The notes under the pieces are model-generated. The model saw only the letters and a list, made by a program, of their open reading frames with translations. It ran no database searches and was not told the origin of the DNA. This document shows, one piece after another, positions 1 to 6,129 of a DNA stretch of 8,173 bases; position 1 is the first letter of the stretch, and each line of letters opens with the position of its first letter. The DNA comes from Planctomycetota bacterium (GTDB taxonomy: Bacteria > Planctomycetota > Phycisphaerae > WQYP01), in contig JAJZOA010000305.1 in assembly GCA_021852225.1 (NCBI GenBank), positions 1 to 8,173 of the forward strand, read 5' to 3'. A program made the position numbers and the translations under genes.

Positions 1-20
1 AGCTATCGCAGTTCCTTTCC
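1..20 (+). repeat. Left arm of a perfect 20-base inverted repeat
   Basis: The first 20 bases of the window are the exact reverse complement of 767-786. Matching stops sharply at position 21 (g, where the other copy would need t). Whether the match extends left of the window cannot be seen. Read in plus frame 1, this arm encodes the same SYRSSFP residues found in the prepilin protein, then continues in unrelated sequence to a TGA at 79-81. It lies beyond the 3' end of the prepilin gene. Confidence 0.9.
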
Positions 21-57
21 GATAATACAATTCCCGAAAACGATTATGCCGAGCCGC

Positions 58-972
58 CTACCAGACAAAATAGGGAGCTGAACCAAAGTAGCCGCCCATC
101 TGCACCCGAAGTTTCATATCGCCGGGTGTCCGTAAATTTGCAATAAGGGCCGGATTCCCCAGCGGCACCCACGCCACATGGCCATCCATGTAGCATTCGT
201 TGCCACCTTCCGGTTGACCGGCCTGATTGAGATGATTTGAACTAAGGCCGCTGTAATAGCCCGAAACATTCGTAAACTTGCCAGTTGCCGGATCAAGGAT
301 GATGCCATCGGCAATTATGGGAATCGCTGCTGGCGAATAGCCACTGTCAAATCCGACAGGCTGGTCCATACGCGATTGGTATCCTGGCGGTGGGCCCTGC
401 CCAATCCAGCGACCGGTTCCAGTCCACGAATAAAATTGACTTTGCAGGGGCAACTGATTTGTTGGTCCATGAACAAACAGCCACGAATAGGTGGTCTCGC
501 AGCATTGCAGGCCTGATCCAATTTCCTGCGGATCAGTATTAGCAGTTGCCGGCTGGGCGACCACTGTACCCGCCGGGAACCCGCCCCACATTGTAGCGGG
601 TGTAATGGTGTAAATTTCCGGACTTGACGGGCAGTACATGGTTCCCATGGCCGCGCCACTTTGAACCATTGCATTTCGTGTGCCAAAATTCAAGTCCCAA
701 AGCCACGACCCGCCGTTTTCATTATAGTTCAACGTTCCATTGGAACCGTTGCGGGTGTAGACATAAGGAAAGGAACTGCGATAGCTGGCGGCATAAACAG
801 CCAGCGCCTGGCCATCGTCATGCAAGTTGGCAGCGCAAACCGTCCGGTTCGCCGCCGCTTTCGCCGCCGCCAAGGCCGGCAGCAGCAATGCGATAAGAAC
901 CGCGATAATCGCGATCACGACAAGCAATTCCACCAATGTGAATCCACCGAGCCTCTTTACTTGGATTTTCAT
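58..972 (-). CDS. Prepilin-like protein with N-terminal methylation motif, planctomycete DUF1559-like type
   Basis: This is a 304-residue exported protein of the type II pseudopilin-like class. Residues 1-10 form a short basic leader ending in GG. The cleavage/methylation motif follows (G10|F11-T-L-V-E15, with the invariant Glu at mature +5), then a hydrophobic helix to about residue 34. Next comes the family-typical Ala/Lys/Asn-rich stretch with an NL...YA segment (about 35-61). The C-terminal part is a globular domain with MYCPSS (112-117), PIIADG (218-223) and a GGN...YMDGHVAW block (257-268). That last block resembles the C-terminal motif of the very numerous planctomycete prepilin-like proteins. 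The start at 972 is chosen because AGGAG lies 6 bases upstream (979-983) and gives a canonical short leader. The frame stays open to an ATG at 1065, which would add 31 unlikely residues. A pilin or surface structural role is inferred from the family; the specific function is unknown. The nearest gene upstream on the same strand ends about 550 bases away, so an operon is unlikely. Confidence 0.88.
   Translation of the reverse strand: MKIQVKRLGGFTLVELLVVIAIIAVLIALLLPALAAAKAAANRTVCAANLHDDGQALAVYAASYRSSFPYVYTRNGSNGTLNYNENGGSWLWDLNFGTRNAMVQSGAAMGTMYCPSSPEIYTITPATMWGGFPAGTVVAQPATANTDPQEIGSGLQCCETTYSWLFVHGPTNQLPLQSQFYSWTGTGRWIGQGPPPGYQSRMDQPVGFDSGYSPAAIPIIADGIILDPATGKFTNVSGYYSGLSSNHLNQAGQPEGGNECYMDGHVAWVPLGNPALIANLRTPGDMKLRVQMGGYFGSAPYFVW
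767..786 (-). repeat. Right arm of the 20-base inverted repeat, inside the prepilin gene
   Basis: This segment encodes residues 63-68 and part of 69 (SYRSSF and the start of P) of the prepilin protein. It is the exact reverse complement of window positions 1-20. The flanking base on the inner side (766) does not match. Its coding role looks normal for the family, so this copy is probably the original and the 1-20 copy the anomaly. Confidence 0.9.
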
Positions 973-978
973 ATCAGT

Positions 979-983
979 CTCCT
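979..983 (-). promoter_or_regulatory. Ribosome binding site that fixes the prepilin start
   Basis: AGGAG on the minus strand stands 6 bases before the ATG at 972. This is the best Shine-Dalgarno match in the upstream part of the open frame. A weaker AAAGG precedes the in-frame ATG at 1032. The leader made from 972 matches the prepilin pattern; the longer alternatives do not. Confidence 0.7.
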
Positions 984-1522
984 GACCATTCGGAACGGAA
1001 AATTCAACACTGCCTGTGTCGGCTAATGACATTGCAAAACCTTTCAAATAACCAAAGCGAGTCAAATCCAGCCCTCAAGGACAAACCAATGGGATATTGA
1101 CCGCCAAAACCGGCTGTGCGATCCGTTAGAAAAGTGCATTTTGAACTGCAGCGAACCGCGACATGAACTAACAATAGCTCGAAAAGATAAGGAATACCAG
1201 TATAAAAATGCGCAAAAGATATATACAAAAGCGCAATGAGAAAATGCCGCCCTGGCCGCTTATTAAGGGACCCTTGCGCATAAAACACTTCACGCAGCAT
1301 TCAGGCCACTGAAATTATCAGCTGGCGGTCGATAAAAATCGATAGTGCATCAAGGCCAGCCCGATTTTTGCCGAGTTTTCGCCTTGTGCGGCGCTCTGAA
1401 GAAACACCGCTGGACAGTAAGCATGCGAACCATTGATGATTTACCCGGCTGGAATCCACCCCACCCGCGCCCCCGCGGGTCGGGCAATTATATTTGGGCA
1501 GCCATCCAAAACCCCCAACCGC
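984..1522. other. Intergenic region without a supported gene
   Basis: About 540 bases lie between the GH2 stop and the prepilin ribosome binding site. Short frames here carry no recognisable domain, and none has a convincing start signal. The part from about 1080 to 1345 is AT-richer and should hold the prepilin promoter, but no paired -35/-10 boxes stand out. A small palindrome is present at 1329-1342 (TCGAT, AAAA, ATCGA). A strong GC hairpin is listed separately at 1463-1480. Confidence 0.6.
1463..1480 (-). terminator. GC-rich hairpin downstream of the GH2 gene, possible terminator
   Basis: A perfect 7-base stem (ACCCGCG / CGCGGGT) with a CCCC loop sits about 43 bases beyond the GH2 stop codon. 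In the GH2 reading direction no T-run follows, so it does not fit a classical intrinsic terminator. It might act in Rho-dependent termination, protect the mRNA 3' end, or be incidental. Confidence 0.3.
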
Positions 1523-4450
1523 CTAAAGCCCGCTGATAACGGGAAGCACTAATTGTGCCGGGACCAAGCCATCTGATTTGGCCGTCAGTAGAATATTTCC
1601 CTTTGATCGCCCCGCCTGAACCAATACCATGCATAACCCCGCAAAAGAGCTGCGAAAGGTTGCCTGATTCGGCTCATGACAGCTTGGATCCCCGTTGCCC
1701 ACGCCGGCGTTTCGGCCCGGACCGCTGACTGAAAAATGCACTTTGTTCCCCGCGGTCGGAACCACTCGGCCCAGACCATCGACCACTTCAACGGCAACCG
1801 CCGCGGTATCCTGACCGTCAGCGATCAACTGCTTTCGGCCGGTACTGACGCGCAGCGCCGCCGGGGCACCAGTGGTTTCCACAACAGTTCGGGATTCCAA
1901 CCGACCGTTACGGTACCCGTGGGCTTCAAGTTTTCCTGGCTGATATGCGATCTTATTCCATTGCAGGTGACCGAATTCCGGCATGGTCTGACGGCCAAGA
2001 CTTTTGCCATTCAAAAACAATTCCACCTGGTCACAATTACTGAAACACCAGACGGGGATATTCTTTCCTTCTTTACCGGGCCAGTTCCAATGCGGAAAAA
2101 TGTGCACCATAGGGGTCTGGCGATCCCACCAGGCCTTATAGTAAAAGGCGTCATCTTTGGGGAAGCCGCACATATCCAGAAGACCGAAATTTGAATTAAT
2201 TTCCGGCCAACCGAACGGGTTGGTTTCGCCGCGGTAATCAAACCCGGTCCAGACGAATCCGCCCGCCACAAATTTTCGGCGACCCAAGGGTCGCCAGGCA
2301 CCCTCTGGCGACATATAGCTGGTCAAATGGGCGGTGACGTTGTCAGTATGGTAAATTCCCCGGCATTCGCAATTGCTACCGGTTTCACTGCCAAAAATCG
2401 GCTTATCCGGAAATTGTTTATGCAGCCAGTCATAATCCTGATAATTGTAATTCACACCCAGCAAATCTTCAGCAGAACCCACACCGATCATCCAACCGTT
2501 TCCCGTACCGGAATTATTGGCGCAGGAAATTGGCCGCGTGGTATCGTGCTTATGAATCGCCTGCATCAGGGCCTTGGCCATTTTGTGGCCATAGACATCG
2601 TTTTGTATACCCCATTCTTCATTCCACATGGACCACATTATCACAGATGGATGATTGCGGTCACGCAGAACCATATTCTCCAAATGCCAGGTGTTGCTGT
2701 ACGGCTGCCCCACCCAGGATTTTGTCGCCACAGTGCTGCCTGGATGCCGGTTTTCGTCCATCACCAGCAATCCAAGATCGTCGCAGGCTTCATACATGGC
2801 CGGCGACATGGGGTTATGCGAACAGCGGATCGCATTGCAGCCGAGCTTTTCCTTGAGTTGTTTCATGCGGTAATAAAAAAGGCTGTCGGGAATTCCGATA
2901 CCCACACCGGCAAAATCCTGATGATTACAGACGCCCTGAAGTTTTACGGGCATGTCATTCAGAAAAAAACCGTCCTGTGCGTTGAAGCGAATCGTTCGGA
3001 TGCCAAATTTTTGAACATGCCGGTCCACCACTTCACCATCAACCAGCACTTCAGACAGCAACTGGTACCGATAGCGGTTTTCCAGAGACCAGAGGTTCAC
3101 CGAGTTTAGCATCATTTGCTGCACTATTTTTGTACCCGCATGCAGATAACTCGGCTGGTCTATGGAATCGGAATTTAGAATAGTATCCGTGGGATTATCC
3201 GGGATTGATGCCAGAGTGGATTCCACAACCATCTTGCTGCTTTGACTGCCCACGATTTTACCATCCGCATCCATCACCGTGGACCTCAGGGTACACGTGC
3301 GGGCCTGCACATGGCGATTGGCAATGGTGGTTTCAATGGTAAGATTGGCGGAGGGATTGCTCGTAACATTTTTTACGTGACTGGTCACATACGCGCCCCA
3401 GGGCGCAACATGCACCTTGTCCACGACATTCAGCCAGACATGGCGATAAATGCCGCCGCCCTCATACCACCAGCCCTCAAAATCGCGAGGATCCACATAA
3501 ACGGCCAGCGTGTTATCCGCGCCATAATGAACGGCATAACTGATATCCACATGAAATGATGTGTACCCGCCCGGATGGCGCGATATCAATTGACCGTTCA
3601 TATAAACTTGCGCGTTACGATAGACGCCTTCAAAATAAAGGAACAGACTTTTTCCTTTATCCTCCGCGGAAATGTGAAGTTGCCGACGATACCACGCGGG
3701 AAATACCGGCAGTGATCCATGGCCTGTGTCCGCCTTCGCGGAATAAGTTCCTTCCACGATGTAATCATGCGGCAGTTGCACGCGCTGCCAGGTGGCGTCA
3801 TCTACCTTCGGTCCGGCATAAGTATCCGACCCCGTTGACCAGCCGAAGCTCACCGGCCCGTAAATGCCGCCCGGACCGGATGTGTTGTTCACCAGTACGG
3901 CCAGAACATTCGGTCCGGTGTCGGACCAGGCGGAATCCAGGGGCACATCGAAAGAATCTTCCCACCCCTGGTGCCTCATCAGCCGGACACCATTAAGATA
4001 AATAACCCCGTTGTCATCCACATGCGTAAAGCGGACCGTCCGGTGCGAATGATCCAAGGGGGGCAGAACTGTGCGAAACCAGGCATCGCCGACGAAATTC
4101 ATCTGGGCATTTTCTGTGGTGGCCTCATGCCATCCGTCACCGGACATGTTGATATCCGGTGCGGTCATCTGCTGGGCATCTGCGGGCGTGCCGCGTTTCC
4201 AGTGCCATTTTTGTATCTTTACCAAATCGTGAAGTGAAGAAGCTACGGGCAACGGCAGAAAACGCCAGTCAAAATCCAGTGATTCGCAGCGGCGCGGCAG
4301 AATTGCCACTGGCATCGCCGATGAAGGTCCGCCTAATTCAAAAGCGGCATCCTGGTCGGCTATGGAGGATTGTGCCTTAAGTGAACACCCGGTAAGCGAA
4401 GCCGCCGCGACGGTGCCAAGTCCCAGTTTGATAAAATCGCGTCTTTTCAT
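1523..4450 (-). CDS. Exported glycoside hydrolase family 2 enzyme, beta-galactosidase-like lipoprotein
   Basis: A 975-residue retaining glycosidase of family GH2, expected to release terminal beta-linked sugars (galactose most likely; mannose or glucuronate are possible). The N-terminus carries a twin-arginine motif (R3-R4-D-F-I-K) and a lipobox ending at C22 (L-T-G-C), so a Tat-exported lipoprotein is predicted. The GH2 sugar-binding domain starts near residue 57 (LDFDWRF). It is interrupted by an extra jelly-roll-like module (about 70-205) and resumes at WQRVQLPHDY (221-230) through EGGGIYRHVWL (330-340). An Ig-like domain follows, and the TIM barrel begins near 490. The predicted acid/base is E611 in WNE. 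The predicted nucleophile is E689 in FGSET. WTGFDYRGE (734-742) and CGFPKD (761-766) are typical of the family. The C-terminus has a DUF4982-like domain (about 795-855) and a final Ig-like domain (about 862-970). The start is supported by AAGGA (4459-4463) 8 bases upstream. No frameshift or missing catalytic residue was seen. Substrate specificity cannot be read from sequence. Confidence 0.95.
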   Translation of the reverse strand: MKRRDFIKLGLGTVAAASLTGCSLKAQSSIADQDAAFELGGPSSAMPVAILPRRCESLDFDWRFLPLPVASSLHDLVKIQKWHWKRGTPADAQQMTAPDINMSGDGWHEATTENAQMNFVGDAWFRTVLPPLDHSHRTVRFTHVDDNGVIYLNGVRLMRHQGWEDSFDVPLDSAWSDTGPNVLAVLVNNTSGPGGIYGPVSFGWSTGSDTYAGPKVDDATWQRVQLPHDYIVEGTYSAKADTGHGSLPVFPAWYRRQLHISAEDKGKSLFLYFEGVYRNAQVYMNGQLISRHPGGYTSFHVDISYAVHYGADNTLAVYVDPRDFEGWWYEGGGIYRHVWLNVVDKVHVAPWGAYVTSHVKNVTSNPSANLTIETTIANRHVQARTCTLRSTVMDADGKIVGSQSSKMVVESTLASIPDNPTDTILNSDSIDQPSYLHAGTKIVQQMMLNSVNLWSLENRYRYQLLSEVLVDGEVVDRHVQKFGIRTIRFNAQDGFFLNDMPVKLQGVCNHQDFAGVGIGIPDSLFYYRMKQLKEKLGCNAIRCSHNPMSPAMYEACDDLGLLVMDENRHPGSTVATKSWVGQPYSNTWHLENMVLRDRNHPSVIMWSMWNEEWGIQNDVYGHKMAKALMQAIHKHDTTRPISCANNSGTGNGWMIGVGSAEDLLGVNYNYQDYDWLHKQFPDKPIFGSETGSNCECRGIYHTDNVTAHLTSYMSPEGAWRPLGRRKFVAGGFVWTGFDYRGETNPFGWPEINSNFGLLDMCGFPKDDAFYYKAWWDRQTPMVHIFPHWNWPGKEGKNIPVWCFSNCDQVELFLNGKSLGRQTMPEFGHLQWNKIAYQPGKLEAHGYRNGRLESRTVVETTGAPAALRVSTGRKQLIADGQDTAAVAVEVVDGLGRVVPTAGNKVHFSVSGPGRNAGVGNGDPSCHEPNQATFRSSFAGLCMVLVQAGRSKGNILLTAKSDGLVPAQLVLPVISGL

Positions 4451-4458
4451 CAGTCGTT

Positions 4459-4463
4459 TCCTT
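4459..4463 (-). promoter_or_regulatory. Ribosome binding site of the GH2 gene
   Basis: AAGGA on the minus strand lies 8 bases before the ATG at 4450. It supports the start that includes the Tat/lipoprotein signal. Confidence 0.6.
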
Positions 4464-4683
4464 AAATTTTCAAAACACCTTGTCCGCTTTTTGGGAATTA
4501 CATAACGCTGGCCAGGTTGGTGCTATTGCATTCGGAGAAATTATTCCGCTGACCGGTATAAAATAAAACCACCGCGCGGCGGACGCGATGGGCTGCACAA
4601 GTCCCTGCCAGCCGGCCGGGACGGCCACGTTTTATTGGAGAAATCAGCGTTGCGGACACCAAACATGGTATTATGCCCGTACG
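4464..4683. other. Divergent intergenic region between the GH2 gene and the beta-rich protein gene
   Basis: This stretch must hold the promoters of two divergently read genes. The only suggestive element in the plus direction is an AT-rich TATAAAAT-like run at 4557-4564. No -35 box is found at a suitable distance. An 8-base GC palindrome lies at 4572-4579. If the downstream gene really starts at 4588, part of this stretch is coding. Confidence 0.4.
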
Positions 4684-5823
4684 ATGAAGTACCAGAACTT
4701 TTCATCATCCGCCGACCACCCCATAAGCCAGGGCTGCGGGCCGCTCCGGCCTGGCACGCGACAATTTCGCGGGCAACTTTATCCGTGTACCATGCTGGCA
4801 ATTCTGGCCTTCTGCCGGGCGGTGATGACGGGGCCAATGCCGGCACTGGCTGCATCGACAGCGACCGGCAATTCCACCGTATTTCACGGCATCGTCATCG
4901 CTGGCCATCGGCTTGGAATTACCAGTGGCCGCATATCATTTACAGGTCGGCTTCAATACGCGAATTCCCGCGCCGGCAAAGTCATTCGAAAGTGTGACGG
5001 AACTGTCATTGCCGGCGCCAAAACCATTTGGTGGCCGGCACACGGCAAATCAAAAATAAAATGTGATAGCTGGCAACTCACCGGAACAGTTCACCGCTTC
5101 ACCGGTCCGGCGCACGTATCCGTAACGCTCTGGCCGTCAGTGACGACATCTTTTGCGGCACTGACTCTCTGGAACCAGAAGCTGGCAAAAGGAACAGCGC
5201 TGCTGAGTGTTTCCAGACGGGCTATCAAAGTGCGATCTTTCACGGCCAAATGGCATCGTGCCGAGGTTGCGGCCCAGGGACAATATTTTTCCGCGGCGCG
5301 CAGCGCCAACGTGCGGCTGACAATCGGGAACCTCCAGCAGCGGTATTTATTTGCGCTTCTTTCCCCAAAACATTTCACCATTACCGGGCAGGCGTCGTTG
5401 CATGCCGCTGTGAATGTGGACCTGACAGGAAATATCATCGGCACGGCGGACTTGCGGTCGACCGGTCCCGGGACGCTTTATGTGCGGGACATTCCAGTGT
5501 TGGAAAACGCGCTGGCCCGCGTCTACGGCAAAGGGCTGGCCACCGTCACGGTACTGGAACTTAAAGCGTTTCCCTACACCAGTGAACATCTGAGGATTGC
5601 CACGGGCCGACACGAATCGGTCATTTCCGTGAGCCTTAAACGTGGCCTGGGCAATCCGGCCAATATTAAACCGCGCATGATTACCATTAACGGCCACCGC
5701 TTTTTATTTAAGGCCGACAACATGCCCACGATTCATTTCACGCTGCCGTTGCCGAATATATCCCTTAAGCGACTGATTCAGATTGCCAATGGTCAGTATG
5801 CGGTGGTCGGGGCGGCACAGTAA
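4684..5823 (+). CDS. Exported beta-rich protein, weakly YdbH/AsmA-like, function unknown
   Basis: I do not firmly recognise this protein. From the ATG at 4684 it has 379 residues. A hydrophobic stretch (about 37-48, MLAILAFCRAVM) followed by PALAA at 53-57 looks like a Sec signal peptide with cleavage near 56-57. The rest is rich in alternating Ser/Thr/Val/Ile with many short G-x-hydrophobic turns, as in elongated beta-sheet proteins. The C-terminal third (about 253-368) has the order LRSTGPGTLYVRD, then KAFPY, then alternating VISVSL, then GxGNP, then a closing TLPLPNISLKRLI segment. This faintly recalls the C-terminal domain of YdbH/AsmA-like intermembrane lipid transport proteins, which are usually much longer. 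The start is uncertain. The frame is open from an ATG at 4588, and ATG 4792 would begin directly at the hydrophobic stretch; none has a good Shine-Dalgarno. The S9 gene follows after about 306 bases on the same strand. Confidence 0.6.
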   Translation: MKYQNFSSSADHPISQGCGPLRPGTRQFRGQLYPCTMLAILAFCRAVMTGPMPALAASTATGNSTVFHGIVIAGHRLGITSGRISFTGRLQYANSRAGKVIRKCDGTVIAGAKTIWWPAHGKSKIKCDSWQLTGTVHRFTGPAHVSVTLWPSVTTSFAALTLWNQKLAKGTALLSVSRRAIKVRSFTAKWHRAEVAAQGQYFSAARSANVRLTIGNLQQRYLFALLSPKHFTITGQASLHAAVNVDLTGNIIGTADLRSTGPGTLYVRDIPVLENALARVYGKGLATVTVLELKAFPYTSEHLRIATGRHESVISVSLKRGLGNPANIKPRMITINGHRFLFKADNMPTIHFTLPLPNISLKRLIQIANGQYAVVGAAQ

Positions 5824-6115
5824 TACGCAGAGTCGCGTACCCTTCCATACGCTTGCGCATTCCATAGGAGACGGGTGCGCTTTAACGGAATTCGGAACAT
5901 TGAACCCAGAACCGCATTTTGATTTTCAGCCCAAATACTGTTGTCGGCCAAGGGGATGCGGGCGTTGCCTAGAGGCTCGCCAACAGCCAAACCCTCCATA
6001 TTTTGGAATCTGGACAAAAGTGGCCACTCGAGCCGCTGAACCATAGTTCCACAGTTGCGATGCCACAACCGGACACGCTATTATCCGAGGGTCCCGCGCC
6101 GACTCTTGCAGAAAT
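5824..6115. other. Intergenic region without a supported gene
   Basis: About 290 bases lie before the ribosome binding site of the S9 gene. Just after the preceding stop codon, TACGC (5824-5828), GCGTA (5835-5839) and TACGC (5848-5852) can form either of two mutually exclusive 5-base hairpins. No T-run follows. A 15-codon frame starting GTG after AGGAGA near 5866-5875 has no recognisable content. No tRNA or other RNA gene was identified. Confidence 0.5.
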
Positions 6116-6120
6116 GGAGA
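6116..6120 (+). promoter_or_regulatory. Ribosome binding site of the S9 peptidase gene
   Basis: GGAGA lies 9 bases before the ATG at 6130. It supports that start, which places the twin-arginine motif 20 residues in. Confidence 0.6.
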
Positions 6121-6129
6121 ACGCTGAAA

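Noticed and set aside
1210..1234. GCGC-flanked AT-rich segment upstream of the prepilin gene, looking like a symmetric site
   Set aside because: Only the outer 4 bases are symmetric. The inner AAAAG elements are direct repeats, so no hairpin forms.
1345..1536. A small plus-strand open frame of 63 codons between the prepilin and GH2 genes
   Set aside because: It has no family resemblance and no Shine-Dalgarno, and it overlaps the GC hairpin and the 3' end of the GH2 gene.
2327..3109. A 260-codon open frame on the plus strand
   Set aside because: It lies wholly inside the GH2 gene on the opposite strand. It shows no domain, has His/Ile-rich shadow composition and no ribosome binding site.
4557..4564. 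TATAAAAT-like -10 box for the plus-strand gene
   Set aside because: No -35 element is present at 16-18 bases upstream; the nearest TTGCAT is about 25 bases away. It is noted only as a weak hint.
4541..4855. A minus-strand open frame of about 104 codons overlapping the start of the beta-rich protein gene
   Set aside because: Its composition is Pro/Arg/Ser-rich like an antisense shadow. It has no signal or domain and conflicts with the longer plus-strand frame.
6019..6028. Perfect 10-base palindrome AGTGGCCACT
   Set aside because: Palindromes of this length are expected several times by chance in 8 kb, and there is no second copy or promoter nearby to make it an operator.
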